Shown here: piece after piece, positions 55,591-64,000 of the stretch
Numbering within the stretch: the first letter of the stretch is position 1
How the letters are laid out: each line of letters opens with the position of its first letter
NCBI RefSeq assembly: GCF_006352065.1
Contig: NZ_CP040915.1
Location: 2,790,001 to 2,854,000 of the forward strand
From: Georgenia yuyongxinii
GTDB lineage: Bacteria > Actinomycetota > Actinomycetes > Actinomycetales > Actinomycetaceae
Reading direction: 5' to 3'
DNA length: 64,000 nucleotides
Program-made: the position numbers and the translations under genes
Notes under the pieces: model-generated
What the model was told of the DNA's origin: nothing
Seen by the model: the letters and a program-made list of their open reading frames with translations, nothing else
The model's database searches: none

Positions 55591-55626
55591 CGACGGCCCG
55601 CCCACGAGCTCGTGGGCGGGCCGTCG
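55591..55626. terminator. bidirectional terminator between convergent genes
   Basis: A perfect 36-base palindrome (18-base arms) starts seven bases after the OmpA-domain gene and 50 bases beyond the end of the convergent dioxygenase gene. Confidence 0.85.
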
Positions 55627-55676
55627 TCGTCGGGCTGCGGCGCTCGCGCGCCGCGCAACCGGCAGGTGCTCGCGGG

Positions 55677-56621
55677 TCAGGCCGCGGCGCGGATCTCGAT
55701 GAGGTTGTTCCAGGGGTCGTTCAGACGCAGCACGGCGCCGTCGTGACGAAGCTGGACCCCGTCGGCCGCCAGCCGGCCCGACACTGCGGCAACCTGCTCG
55801 GTGCTGGGCAGCACGATGTCGACCGTGCCCAGGCCCAGGGCGGGCACGCGCGGGCCGGCGCCCGCGCTGTTCCAGGTGTTCATCGCCATGTGGTGGTGGT
55901 AACCACCGGCGGAGACGAACAGCGCCTGGTTGCCGAGGCTGGTCGTCTCCTCAAAGCCCAGCGTGCGCACGTAGAAGTCCCGCGCGGTGGCCACGTCGCC
56001 GACCTGCAGGTGCACGTGACCGACGACGGCACCGGCCAGCCCGGAGGCGGGCGTGGTGGGGATGGTGGGGTCGGCCGTCGCGATGATCTCGCGGGCGGCG
56101 TCCGTGAGGTGCTCGGCGAGGAAACGGTTGGGGTCGAGCCACTTGGTGCCCATCTTGACCTGGCCGTTGGTCCACTCCCACGTCTCGCGGGGGCGGTCGA
56201 CGTACAGCTCGACGCCGTTGCCCTCCGGGTCGGTGAAATAGAAGGCCTCGGAGACGTCGTGGTCGCCGGCGCCGGCGTAGGTGCCCGGCGCCCGGACCGC
56301 GACGGACGCGAGGACGGCGGCCAGGGCGGCCTGGTCCTCGAAGAGGATCGCGGTGTGGAACAGGCCCGCGCTGCGCGGTGAGCCGGGCGGGAGCGAGGGG
56401 TCGTGCCGCAGCACGAGCAGCGGCGTGCCATGACGACCCATCACCACCTCGTTGCCTTCGGCCCGCATCACCGTGAGCATGACGGCGTCGCGGTAGTACC
56501 GGGTCATGAGGTCGAGGTCGCCCACGAGGAGGGTGACGGCGCCCATGGAGGTGCTGGCCGGCAGCAGCTCCTCGACGGCGCGGGTGGGCGCGGGGGCGGC
56601 GTGCTGGACGGTCTCGGTCAT
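55677..56621 (-). CDS. VOC-family ring-cleaving dioxygenase (catechol 2,3-dioxygenase type)
   Basis: A 314-residue protein with two vicinal-oxygen-chelate modules (~25-145 and ~190-305). Metal ligands fit the family: His in AGLFHTAILF or VVGHVHLQVGD and Glu in NGVELYVDRP. The first module has MTRYYRDAVMLTV and FYFTDPEGN, and the second DFYVRTLGFEETT, GYHHHMAMNTW, LNDPWNNLIEI. Similar proteins (CatE/MhqO type) degrade quinones or catechols and are usually induced by a MarR repressor. GAGGAG lies before the ATG at 56621. A palindrome lies 33 bases upstream. Confidence 0.88.
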   Translation of the reverse strand: MTETVQHAAPAPTRAVEELLPASTSMGAVTLLVGDLDLMTRYYRDAVMLTVMRAEGNEVVMGRHGTPLLVLRHDPSLPPGSPRSAGLFHTAILFEDQAALAAVLASVAVRAPGTYAGAGDHDVSEAFYFTDPEGNGVELYVDRPRETWEWTNGQVKMGTKWLDPNRFLAEHLTDAAREIIATADPTIPTTPASGLAGAVVGHVHLQVGDVATARDFYVRTLGFEETTSLGNQALFVSAGGYHHHMAMNTWNSAGAGPRVPALGLGTVDIVLPSTEQVAAVSGRLAADGVQLRHDGAVLRLNDPWNNLIEIRAAA

Positions 56622-56653
56622 GAGGACTCCTCGCGAGTGGGACGGATCATTAC

Positions 56654-56665
56654 TTGATGCTTCAA
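56654..56665 (-). promoter_or_regulatory. candidate operator of the dioxygenase gene
   Basis: TTGATGCTTCAA is a near-perfect palindrome (two internal mismatches) 33 bases before the dioxygenase ATG. It is AT-rich compared with the surroundings and resembles MarR-type sites. The matching regulator is not in the window. Confidence 0.5.
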
Positions 56666-57093
56666 CATCTGCTGCGCCCACAGTATTCCTCGCCGCCGCC
56701 CTGGTCCACACCTGGCCGCGTGAGCCCGGTCATGTCCACGACGCCGGGCGGGCCGTACGGGCTCACGATGGCGCGGGGCGGCCGGCTGCGACGCTACCCC
56801 GCTGGTGGACTTCCGTGATTTGGGCACTGCACTCTTCACCGAACGGCTCCGGACCCATGCAGACCGGTCCCTATTGTGTAGATCTACATCGTAGACTTAC
56901 TATGTAAACATCGCGTAGCAGAACACGCATCGTCAGCGGGTGCCGACCCGTTCAGCACCACTCACACGAACCGTGTCGCCCTCCGGCCCCAGCCGAGAAG
57001 GACGCGACGAACGCGTTGTGACCGTCGCGTGGATTCGCGTGCATCGCCCGGACCAACCGAAGTGGATACCCCACTTCGGGAGAAGAGGCCACC
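56666..57093. other. AT-richer intergenic region with a perfect palindrome
   Basis: About 430 bases without a supported gene. The stretch 56868-56920 is clearly AT-richer than the rest of the window and contains the perfect palindrome TGTAGATCTACA (56877-56888), followed by further GTAG/CTAC-like strings (CGTAGAC, GCGTAGC). It is a likely promoter/operator zone for the STAS gene at 57094. Confidence 0.5.
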
Positions 57094-57483
57094 ATGGCTG
57101 CCCACTCCCCGCTCCCCGAGCCCGAGCCCGGCACCGTCGCGCTGTTCGCCCTGGAGGATCGCGTCCGCCTGGTGCTCTCCGGCGAGCTCGACCTGGCCAC
57201 CAAGGCAGACCTGCTCCGAGCTGTCCGGGAGGCCGTGCGGTACGACCAGCCGGTCGAGGTCGATACCCGCCACGTCACCTTCATGGACTCGTCAGCGATC
57301 ACTACTTTGAGCCGGCTTACCCAGCACACCGACCAGCGCCCCATCTTCATCAGCCCGTCCGACGTGGTCCGGTTCCTGCTCGACGTCACCATGATCGGCG
57401 AGCTCGTCGACGTCGTCGACCACGACGGGGCCCTGCCCGCCGCCACCGCCGTCCACCAGGCGTCGGTCACCACATCAGCTTGA
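57094..57483 (+). CDS. STAS-domain protein (anti-sigma-factor antagonist type)
   Basis: A 129-residue protein with one STAS domain: VRLVLSGELDLATKADLLRAV, the phosphorylation-site loop TFMDSSAITTLSRL with Ser, and PIFISPSDVVRFLLDVTMIGELV. In SpoIIAA/RsbV-type proteins this Ser is phosphorylated by an anti-sigma kinase. No kinase or sigma gene is adjacent, so the partner is elsewhere. AGAGG lies before the ATG. The extra N-terminal Pro/Glu-rich stretch is short. Confidence 0.88.
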   Translation: MAAHSPLPEPEPGTVALFALEDRVRLVLSGELDLATKADLLRAVREAVRYDQPVEVDTRHVTFMDSSAITTLSRLTQHTDQRPIFISPSDVVRFLLDVTMIGELVDVVDHDGALPAATAVHQASVTTSA

Positions 57484-57531
57484 GCCCGCACCGGCCGCTC
57501 TCGGCCGGGCCCGGCCACCCCGCACGCTTCT

Positions 57532-57556
57532 CTGGCCTGGCCTGGCCTGGCCTGGC
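57532..57556. repeat. five copies of CTGGC
   Basis: Five perfect tandem copies of the pentamer CTGGC in the non-coding DNA after the STAS gene. A shorter similar run lies at about 54262-54285. Confidence 0.8.
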
Positions 57557-57723
57557 CGCTGCACTCCGCACGCTCTTGGCCTGGACGCATTCACCACGAC
57601 TCGTAAGTCAGCCCAAGATGCGGCCTCCGGTCGCACAGGTCAGGCTGCTACCTCCCGTGGCGCACACCCGGTCCAGCCGACCGCCCCCGTGCCGCCTTCT
57701 CATTTCCCCAGAACGGATCTCAC

Positions 57724-58227
57724 ATGACTGCACCGCGCACGAACGCCACCTCCGCGACCCGCGACACCCGACGGGCCAGGACCACCGGGCTCGCCGCAGC
57801 GGCCGCCGGCATCCTTGTCTTCAACATCTCCCCGTTCATGAACTGGGTCAACCCGGCCGACGGCGCCGACCCCCGAACCGGGTACGAGACCGACTCCCTC
57901 GTGCCCTTCATCGCCTACCTCGGCCTGGGCCTGCTCCTCGCCCTGGTCTACGCCACCAAGCGCGCACGCCGTGGCCAGCACCGCGGCCTCACCCTCGTCA
58001 CGATGGCCGTCGGCATCGCCGCGACCCTGCAGTGCCTCGCCTTCGCCATCAACCCGATGGGCGGCCTCGAGCGCGGCGACGACCTCTCCTCCGACATCGG
58101 CGTGTGGATCGGCCTCATCGGCGCCGCGATCTGGGCCGTCGGCGCCGCCATGCTCGCCAAGGAGATCGAGGGCGACGACGACGAGCGCACCGAGAACTAC
58201 ACCCGCGACGACGCCCACAACGACTGA
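57724..58227 (+). CDS. four-helix membrane protein of unknown function
   Basis: A 167-residue protein. After a Thr/Arg-rich N-terminus it has helices at ~22-40 (GLAAAAAGILVFNISPFMNW), ~60-78 (LVPFIAYLGLGLLLALVYA), ~90-110 and ~125-145 (GVWIGLIGAAIWAVGAAML), and an acidic tail EIEGDDDERTENYTRDD. I do not recognise a family. It is followed by the lipid-kinase gene in the same direction, 120 bases apart. Confidence 0.75.
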   Translation: MTAPRTNATSATRDTRRARTTGLAAAAAGILVFNISPFMNWVNPADGADPRTGYETDSLVPFIAYLGLGLLLALVYATKRARRGQHRGLTLVTMAVGIAATLQCLAFAINPMGGLERGDDLSSDIGVWIGLIGAAIWAVGAAMLAKEIEGDDDERTENYTRDDAHND

Positions 58228-58346
58228 CAGATGAGGGCCGCCTCACCGCGGCCCCCCGCTGAGGCGAGCGGCGCAGCACAGGCCGCTCGCCTCAGCTGTC
58301 GCCGGCGGACCCGACGCCGGCCGAGCGACAACCAGAAAGGGCCCAC

Positions 58347-59375
58347 GTGAACACGAATCAAAAGGCAGTCGATGCGTCCGCCACCGCCGGTACTGGCGCG
58401 GTGGGCGAGCACCCCGAGCCCGCCGAGCGCCAGCGCGTCAAGCACGACGGCCCCCTGCGCACGGCGGTCGTGGTCAATCCCGCACGGGTCGAGGGCCTGG
58501 ACGAGCTTCGCGCCACCATCGAAGAGACCCTGGCCGCGGCGGGCTGGCCGGTCCCGCTGTGGTTCGAGACCACGCCGGAGGACCCCGGCGCCGGCCAGGC
58601 CCGCCAGGCGGTCGCAGAGGGCGCCGAGGTCGTCTTCGTCAGCGGCGGGGACGGCACCGTTCGCTCGTGCGTCCAGGGCCTCGCCGGCAGCGAGGCCGCA
58701 CTGGCCGTGCTGCCCGCCGGCACCGGCAACCTCCTGGCGACCAACCTCGGCCTGCCCGACGACCCCACCGAGGGCGTGCGGCTCGCCGTCGACCGCGGAC
58801 GTCACCTCCTCGACATCGGCGAGGTCGACGGCCAGGCCTTCGCCGTCATGGCCGGCATGGGCTTCGACGCCAAGCTGCTCGAGTCCGCCTCCACCACCCT
58901 CAAGGCGCGCATCGGCTCGCTGGCCTACGTGCTCTCCGCCCTCAAGCACCTCCGCGACCGCCCGATGCGCGTCCAAATCCAGATCGACGACCACCCACCG
59001 TTCCGCCGGCGCGCACGCACCGTCGTCATCGGCAACGTCGGCCGCCTGCAAGGCGGCGTCCGACTCCTCGCCGACGCCGAACCAGATAACGGCCAGCTCG
59101 ACGTCGCCATCCTCGCCCCCCGGCACCTCGCCCACTGGGCGGCCATGGCCTGGGGCATCCTCCGCCGACACGAGCACGTGCCCCGGATGGAGGTGCTGCG
59201 CGGCTCACGCATCACCATCACCAGCGACCGCGACCAACCCTGCCAGCTCGACGGCGACGTCATCGAGCCACGCCGGGTTCTCGCGGCGACCGTCCGACCC
59301 GCAGCGCTATGGCTGTGCGTCTACCAGCCCGATCGCAGCCCCGACCTCGCGGAAGGTGCACCCAAGGGCCGCTAG
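58347..59375 (+). CDS. diacylglycerol kinase-family lipid kinase
   Basis: A 342-residue DAGK-catalytic-domain protein. The ATP-binding motif SGGDGTVRSCVQGLAG (~99-114) and AVLPAGTGNLLATNLGLP are typical of DgkB/YegS-type kinases. The C-terminal beta-rich domain has NVGRLQGGVRLLADAEPDNGQLDVAIL and ends in CQLDGDVIEPR, the conserved DGE-like turn with Asp. It phosphorylates diacylglycerol or a related lipid at the membrane. A ~35-residue polar N-terminal extension is present. AAAGGG precedes the GTG start. Confidence 0.92.
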   Translation: MNTNQKAVDASATAGTGAVGEHPEPAERQRVKHDGPLRTAVVVNPARVEGLDELRATIEETLAAAGWPVPLWFETTPEDPGAGQARQAVAEGAEVVFVSGGDGTVRSCVQGLAGSEAALAVLPAGTGNLLATNLGLPDDPTEGVRLAVDRGRHLLDIGEVDGQAFAVMAGMGFDAKLLESASTTLKARIGSLAYVLSALKHLRDRPMRVQIQIDDHPPFRRRARTVVIGNVGRLQGGVRLLADAEPDNGQLDVAILAPRHLAHWAAMAWGILRRHEHVPRMEVLRGSRITITSDRDQPCQLDGDVIEPRRVLAATVRPAALWLCVYQPDRSPDLAEGAPKGR

Positions 59376-59398
59376 CGTCGACCACCGACGGGCGTCGG

Positions 59399-61306
59399 TC
59401 AGGCGAGGACCGCTTCAGGCGCGTGGTGGTCGGCGGACGCGACGGCTACGTCAGCCCTCATCCGCTCCACCTCGGCGACTTCCGCCCGTCCCGGCCGCAT
59501 GGCGAGCAGGGCCCAGAGGATGCAGGCGAGGTCCACGACTTCCTGCAGCCACGCGCCGACGATCGCCGGCAGCATCCCGGCCGCCGCGACGCCCATCAGT
59601 CCCACCGACATGGCCACGCCGATACCGATGGCCTGCCAGGCCACGCGCATGGTTCGGTGGCCGATCTGGACGGCCCGAGCGCTGCGGGAGAGGTCGTCGA
59701 TCGTGATGACGACGTCGGCGGACTCGCTGGCCGCGCTGGCCCCCCGCGCTCCCATCGCGACGCCGACGTCGGCGGCCGCAAGCACGGGCGCGTCGTTGAC
59801 GCCGTCGCCCACCATCATCACCGGCCGTGGATCGGCGGCGCGCACCGCCGCGACCTTGTCCTGCGGCAGCAGCTCTGCGCGCACGTCGTCGATGCCCGCC
59901 TCGGCGCCGATGTGCCGGGCGACGTGCTCGCCGTCGCCGGTGAGCATCATCGTGGTGCGCACGCCGGCGCGGTGCAGGGAGGCCATCGTCGCCCGGGCCT
60001 CGGCCCGCAGCTGGTCGGCCAGCGCGACATACCCGGCGTAGCGCCCGTCCACCGCCACGTGCACGCCGGTGGCTCCAGCGGGCAGCCGGGACGTGTCCTG
60101 ACCGGTCTCGCGCTCCACGAAGCGGGCACTGCCGACCACGACGGCGTGGCCACCCACCGTCCCGCGCACTCCGTTCGCGGGAATCTCGGTAACGTCCTCC
60201 GCGGCGGGGACGGTGCCTCCGCCGGTGCGCGCCTGGTCCACGACGGCGGCCGCGAGCGGGTGGTTCGAGTGCTGCTCGACCGCCGCCGCCAGTGCCAGCA
60301 TCTCCGCCGGGGCCATGCCCTCGGTGCGGACAGCGGTGACGCGCGGTTTGCCGTAGGTGAGGGTGCCGGTCTTGTCGAAGGCGACCGTGCGTACGCGGGC
60401 CAGCTGCTCGAGTGTCCCGCTGCTCTTGACGATCACCCCGTTGCGGGCCGCACGCGACATGCCGCTCATGAACGCCACCGGGGCGGCGATGATCAGCGGG
60501 CAGGGCGTGGCGACGACGAGCACCTCGGCCATCCGGGCGGGGTCCCCGGAGACGATCCACGCGCCGACGGCCAGGGCCAGGGCACCGATGGTGAACGGCA
60601 CCGCGACCCGGTCGGCCAGCCGCACGAACGGCGCCTTGGACTCCTGGGCCTCGCGGACGAGCGCGATGATGCGCTGGTACTGGGAGTCTGCCGCGGTAGC
60701 GGTGGCGCACACCTCGATGGCCTCCCCGCCGTTGATGGCACCGGAGAGCAGATCGTCCCCGTGGGCGTGGTCGACCGGCAAGGACTCCCCGGTGAGCGAG
60801 GACTCGTCGAGGCTCGCGCCGTCGGACTCCAGCACACCGTCCACGGGGACCACCTCGAAGGGGCGCACCACGAGACGGTCGCCGATCGCGACGTCGTCGA
60901 CCGGTACGTCGGTGAGCTGCCCGTCCGCACCCAGCCGGTGGGCGGTGCGGGGCGCGTTCTCCAGCAGCCCGGTCAGCTCCCGCCGGGCACGCCCGGCCGC
61001 GTAATCCTCCAGCGCCTCGCCACCGGAGAGCATCAGGCACACGACGAGCGTTGCCCAGTACTCCCCCACCGCCACGGTGGAGGCGATGGCGGTGACGGCC
61101 AAAAGGTCGATCCCGTACCTGCCCGAGCGCAGGTCGTCCACCATGCCGCGCGCCTGCAAGAGCGCGACGACGGCGGCGAGGGCGGAGATGACCCATCGGG
61201 CGGCGGTCTCCTGGCCACCGAGCTCGAGCACACCGCCGATCAAACCGGCGGTGATGGTCGCGATGACCACCGGGTATCCGAGCAGGCCGCTGAGGAACTT
61301 CCGCAT
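59399..61306 (-). CDS. heavy-metal-transporting P-type ATPase (P1B, TPCP motif)
   Basis: A 635-residue efflux pump without an N-terminal metal-binding domain. TGESLPVDH (actuator), the intramembrane metal site ATPCPLIIAAP (~residue 267), phosphorylation site Asp311 in DKTGTLTYG, the P1B-specific SNHPLAAAV, and MMVGDGVNDAPVLAAAD are intact. TPCP in place of CPC or SPC is the mark of the P1B-5 group, associated with nickel or iron export in the few cases studied; the metal here is inferred. The fragment at 42079-42653 is a decayed relative. An inverted repeat lies just upstream of the ATG. Confidence 0.93.
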   Translation of the reverse strand: MRKFLSGLLGYPVVIATITAGLIGGVLELGGQETAARWVISALAAVVALLQARGMVDDLRSGRYGIDLLAVTAIASTVAVGEYWATLVVCLMLSGGEALEDYAAGRARRELTGLLENAPRTAHRLGADGQLTDVPVDDVAIGDRLVVRPFEVVPVDGVLESDGASLDESSLTGESLPVDHAHGDDLLSGAINGGEAIEVCATATAADSQYQRIIALVREAQESKAPFVRLADRVAVPFTIGALALAVGAWIVSGDPARMAEVLVVATPCPLIIAAPVAFMSGMSRAARNGVIVKSSGTLEQLARVRTVAFDKTGTLTYGKPRVTAVRTEGMAPAEMLALAAAVEQHSNHPLAAAVVDQARTGGGTVPAAEDVTEIPANGVRGTVGGHAVVVGSARFVERETGQDTSRLPAGATGVHVAVDGRYAGYVALADQLRAEARATMASLHRAGVRTTMMLTGDGEHVARHIGAEAGIDDVRAELLPQDKVAAVRAADPRPVMMVGDGVNDAPVLAAADVGVAMGARGASAASESADVVITIDDLSRSARAVQIGHRTMRVAWQAIGIGVAMSVGLMGVAAAGMLPAIVGAWLQEVVDLACILWALLAMRPGRAEVAEVERMRADVAVASADHHAPEAVLA

Positions 61307-61315
61307 ACGTCATTG

Positions 61316-61340
61316 ATACGCCGGATTTACCCTTGCGTAT
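61316..61340 (-). promoter_or_regulatory. inverted repeat upstream of the P-type ATPase
   Basis: ATACGC and GCGTAT arms, 13 bases apart, begin ten bases before the ATPase ATG. The position suits a metal-responsive repressor operator, but no regulator gene is adjacent. Confidence 0.4.
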
Positions 61341-61670
61341 AGCAAGGAAAGGCTCACCTCAGGAGCGCAACCGGGGCAGACCCGCCGTCGTGCGCCATTT
61401 TGTTAAGCTTGAATCATTCCATGATCCTGCCCACTGGGAACCGGGTCGAGACGCGACAGGTAAACGCTTGAACCTGGGAGCCCCACGGGTTCCAGACGCC
61501 AGCAGCGGCTCGTGGGTTCGCAACGCTGAGGCCTTTTAAGGCGGGCATGGTCTGCACAGTCGGCAATCAATGACGCATTGTTGCCTGCCGTCACCCCCTG
61601 CTCGTGGCGGCTGGTCGACAAGCAATGAACGGGCGTCGGTCGTGACCTGTCCGTATGCGCCAGAACATCA
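61341..61670. other. intergenic region, AT-richer, no gene seen
   Basis: About 330 bases upstream of the P-type ATPase. A small AT-rich patch lies near 61396-61425 (TTTTGTTAAGCTTGAATCAT). Reading frames on both strands are short and featureless. The base composition suggests recombined or transferred DNA. Confidence 0.4.
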
Positions 61671-61802
61671 CGGTCGCCCTGGGTCATCCTGCTGCTGGCC
61701 GGCGTCTTCGCCGGCGGCGTGACCGTGTCGATCGGGGTGCTCGTCCACGAGGCCTCCGTCGTCGTCGTCATCGCCGACGCCATGCGGCTTCTGCGCCGGT
61801 AG
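61671..61802 (+). pseudogene. C-terminal scrap of another metal P-type ATPase
   Basis: A 43-codon frame ending in TAG reads WVILLLAGVFAGGVTVSIG, then VLVHEASVVVVIADAMRLLRR. The VLxHExSxxxVxxNxxRLLR pattern is the last transmembrane helix and tail of heavy-metal P-type ATPases. No start codon or upstream homology is present, so it is a remnant. It does not match the C-terminus of the intact ATPase at 59399-61306 and therefore comes from a different pump. Confidence 0.6.
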
Positions 61803-62026
61803 GACACCACTGCCACGGTGCCCACCACCACGAGTGCGCCGGCCGCGGCGGCAGAGCTCGCGACCCGCTGAACCGCAGGGCCGCCGGACGGGCACCGTCC
61901 GTCCGGGCCCGTGGGCCCGCGCGTAAAGCGACGTCGTCCGTGCCTGTCAGTCACAGCCAGACGCACACCGGACCGGGCAGAAGGACCTTCAGATCAGAGG
62001 ATAAGTGGAGGGTGCTCGATTCCCTT

Positions 62027-62383
62027 TCACGAAGATCTCGTTGCCGCTTGAACGGCACCTTCACCGAGGGCGTGCAGCGCCAAGGTGGCGTGCGCATACG
62101 CGCCGCCCGCACGCATCTCGGCGGCGACCCAGATCGCCTCCATGATCTCCTCGGGGCTCGCTCCCCTGCGCGCTGCCAGCTTGGTGTGACCGTCGATGCA
62201 GTACGGGCACTGCGTCACATGGGCGACGGCAACAGCGATCAGCTGCTTGATCTTCTCCGGCAGCGCGCCGTCAGCGAACACGGCCCGACTGAACTCCTCG
62301 AACGCCCCGTGGATCTCCGGCGCCAGCTCTCTGCGCCGAGCGGCGAGCTCCGGGGTGGTGCGGTGGTACATCGTCTCGTCCAT
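62027..62383 (-). CDS. carboxymuconolactone decarboxylase/AhpD-family protein
   Basis: A 118-residue CMD-family protein. The CxxC redox motif with its His relay is present as VTQCPYCIDGHTKLAARRGAS, preceded by LPEKIKQLIAVAVAH. This is the AhpD-like peroxidase/disulfide-reductase signature rather than the true decarboxylase. EIMEAIWVAAEMRAGGAYAHA ends the fold. AAAGGA lies eight bases before the ATG at 62383. It lies 65 bases downstream of ctaD, in the same direction, and may be co-transcribed with it. Confidence 0.9.
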   Translation of the reverse strand: MDETMYHRTTPELAARRRELAPEIHGAFEEFSRAVFADGALPEKIKQLIAVAVAHVTQCPYCIDGHTKLAARRGASPEEIMEAIWVAAEMRAGGAYAHATLALHALGEGAVQAATRSS

Positions 62384-62448
62384 GAGATTCCTTTCATCAC
62401 GGTGTGGAACGCTGGAGGGCACGGGCTCCGTGCCGCTCGCAGGCGATA

Positions 62449-64000
62449 TCAGCCGCCTTCTGGGAGGCCCACGTCCGGCGGCCCATCCCCGGACCTGACC
62501 GACTCATCGCTCCGGCGCGTGATGCGTTCGGCGAGCATCGGAGTGCGGCCTTCGGTCTCCGGCCCGCCGTAGAGAGACTCGAGGACGCCACTGTCTGAGC
62601 GCGAGTGCTCCATGGCGGCGACCTCCGGGTGGTGCAGGTCGAAGGCCGGCCGCTCCGAGCGGATGCGCGGCAGCGAGGTGAAGTTGTGGCGCGGGACCGG
62701 GCAGGCGGTGGCCCACTCGAGGGAGCTGCCGAAGCCCCAGGGGTCGTCGACGATGACGGTGCGTGGGCCACGCTGCGTCTTGTAGACGTTGTAGAGGAAC
62801 GGCAGCGTGGACACGGCCAGGATGGCGGCGCCGACCGTGGAGATCTGGTGGTAGAGCTGGAAGCCGTCCTCGGGGAGGTAGTCCGCGTATCGGCGGGGCA
62901 TGCTCTGGGCGCCGAGCCAGTGCTGGACCAGGAAGGTGGTCTGAAAGCCGACGAACAACAGCCAGAAGTTGATCTTCCCCAGCCTCTCGTCGAGCATGCG
63001 CCCGGTCCATTTCGGCCACCAGAAATAGAAGCCGGAGTACATCGCGAACACGACGGTGCCGAAGACGACGTAGTGGAAGTGCGCGACGATGAAATAGGTG
63101 TCGTGAACCTGGAAGTTCATCGGCGGGCTGGCGATGATGACCCCGGTCAGGCCCCCGAAGAGGAACGTGGCGAGAAATCCCAGCGCGAAAAGCATCGGCG
63201 TCTCGAACGTGACCTTTCCACGCCACATGGTGCCTAACCAGTTGAAGAACTTGATCCCGGTGGGGACCGCGATGAACATGCTCATCAGCGAGAAGAAGCT
63301 CAGAGCAACGCCGCCCGTGGTGAACATGTGGTGCGCCCAGACGGTCATCGAGAGCGCCGCGATCGCGATGGTGGCGAAGACGAGGCCCTTGTAGCCGAAG
63401 ACGGGCTTCCGCGAGAAGACGGGCAGGACCTCCGTGACGATGCCGAAGAACGGCAACGCGATGATGTAGACCTCCGGGTGGCCGAAGAACCAGAAGAGGT
63501 GCTGCCACAGCAGGGCCCCACCCGCATCGGGGCTGTAGACCTGTCCGCCGAGGACCCGGTCAACCGCCAGGCCGAACAGGGCTGCCGCCAGCACCGGGAA
63601 GGCCATCAGCACCAGGATCGACGTGATGAGAGCGTTCCAGGTGAAGATTGGCATCCGAAACATGGTCATGCCCGGGGCACGCAGCGTGATGACGGTCGCG
63701 ATGAGGTTGACGGCCCCGAAGATCGTCGCGAACCCGGTCATCGCCAGGCCCATCACCCACAGGTCGCCACCCAGCCCCGGGGAGAACACGGCGTTCGACA
63801 ACGGGTTGTATGCCGTCCAGCCGAAACTCGCCGCACCCTTCGGGGTGAGGGAGCCACTGACCACGATGAGGCCACCGAAGAGAAAGAGCCAGTACGAGAA
63901 CATGTTCAGCCGAGGAAACGCCACGTCCGGTGCACCGATCTGCAAGGGCACCATGATGTTGGCCAGACCGGTGAAAAGTGGCGTCGCGAACAACAGCATC
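62449..64000 (-). CDS. ctaD: cytochrome c oxidase subunit I, 5' end outside the window
   Basis: About 517 residues of the catalytic heme-copper oxidase subunit; the N-terminus with the first helices lies beyond the window end. Visible are [14 protein letters not shown] with the CuB-ligand His and the His-Tyr pair, [11 protein letters not shown] (CuB ligands), the K-channel region, and [16 protein letters not shown] with the heme a3 and heme a ligands. It reduces oxygen to water at the end of the respiratory chain. The C-terminal ~60 residues after the last helix form a soluble tail ([21 protein letters not shown]), which is usual in actinobacteria. No other cta gene is visible. Confidence 0.96.
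   Translation of the reverse strand, partial: MLLFATPLFTGLANIMVPLQIGAPDVAFPRLNMFSYWLFLFGGLIVVSGSLTPKGAASFGWTAYNPLSNAVFSPGLGGDLWVMGLAMTGFATIFGAVNLIATVITLRAPGMTMFRMPIFTWNALITSILVLMAFPVLAAALFGLAVDRVLGGQVYSPDAGGALLWQHLFWFFGHPEVYIIALPFFGIVTEVLPVFSRKPVFGYKGLVFATIAIAALSMTVWAHHMFTTGGVALSFFSLMSMFIAVPTGIKFFNWLGTMWRGKVTFETPMLFALGFLATFLFGGLTGVIIASPPMNFQVHDTYFIVAHFHYVVFGTVVFAMYSGFYFWWPKWTGRMLDERLGKINFWLLFVGFQTTFLVQHWLGAQSMPRRYADYLPEDGFQLYHQISTVGAAILAVSTLPFLYNVYKTQRGPRTVIVDDPWGFGSSLEWATACPVPRHNFTSLPRIRSERPAFDLHHPEVAAMEHSRSDSGVLESLYGGPETEGRTPMLAERITRRSDESVRSGDGPPDVGLPEGG

Noticed and set aside
57532-57556. CTGGC repeats as part of a CRISPR array or origin.
   Set aside because: The unit is only five bases with no spacers, and no cas or dnaA gene is nearby.
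61333-61539. A 68-codon plus-strand frame upstream of the P-type ATPase.
   Set aside because: It has no family resemblance, lies in an AT-rich patchwork region and lacks a ribosome-binding site.

Overview
The window is chromosomal DNA of a very GC-rich actinobacterium, most likely of the order Micrococcales (a Georgenia- or Cellulomonas-like lineage; this is inferred from gene content, not searched). The evidence is a WhiB1-type regulator, a PdtaS-type histidine kinase, an actinobacterial GatCAB operon, NAD-dependent LigA, abundant GTG starts, and at least ten genes whose start codon lies exactly six bases after a TANNNT-like -10 box, the signature of leaderless mRNAs. No rRNA, tRNA, CRISPR array or intact insertion sequence was seen.

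Layout. 1-5.5 kb: gatA (cut by the window edge) and gatC, a CpaE-annotated-type small protein, a cardiolipin synthase, an acetyltransferase, a flotillin-like protein and a YefM-YoeB toxin-antitoxin pair. 5.8-10.6 kb: xdhABC, a xanthine dehydrogenase operon. 10.9-22.5 kb: ligA, a MarR repressor divergent from an ABC exporter with a palindromic operator between them, an SRAP/YedK protein, a NarL-type two-component system, and a MacB-like ABC transporter. 22.6-29.3 kb: an FHA-FtsK/EssC-like ATPase, a small membrane protein, whiB1, pdtaS and a DUF2505 protein. 29.3-41.3 kb: putA, zwf, an ABC-2 exporter operon, OsmC, and membrane or hydrolase genes.

41.3-51 kb is accessory in character. It holds a palindromic repeat joined to a P-type ATPase fragment, then a sulfane-sulfur operon (rhodanese, CoA-disulfide-reductase-rhodanese fusion, a 38-residue Cys-rich peptide, DUF302). 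This operon is probably controlled by a CstR-like repressor with two cysteines and no copper-binding His; two matching 6-4-6 operators flank the locus. Next to it are a frameshifted leucyl aminopeptidase with a transporter, a broken SLC13-type permease, and fragments of a molybdopterin oxidoreductase. 51-64 kb: Hsp20 behind a perfect CIRCE element, thyA-folA, a lipoprotein with an OmpA-domain protein, a ring-cleaving dioxygenase, a STAS protein, a lipid kinase, a heavy-metal P-type ATPase, an AhpD-like protein and ctaD (cut by the window end).

The least explained structures are two families of intergenic repeats with the same architecture: two direct units about 19-20 bp apart followed by two inverted units (18786-18849 and 41992-42070), plus a half copy of the first family at 33072-33103.
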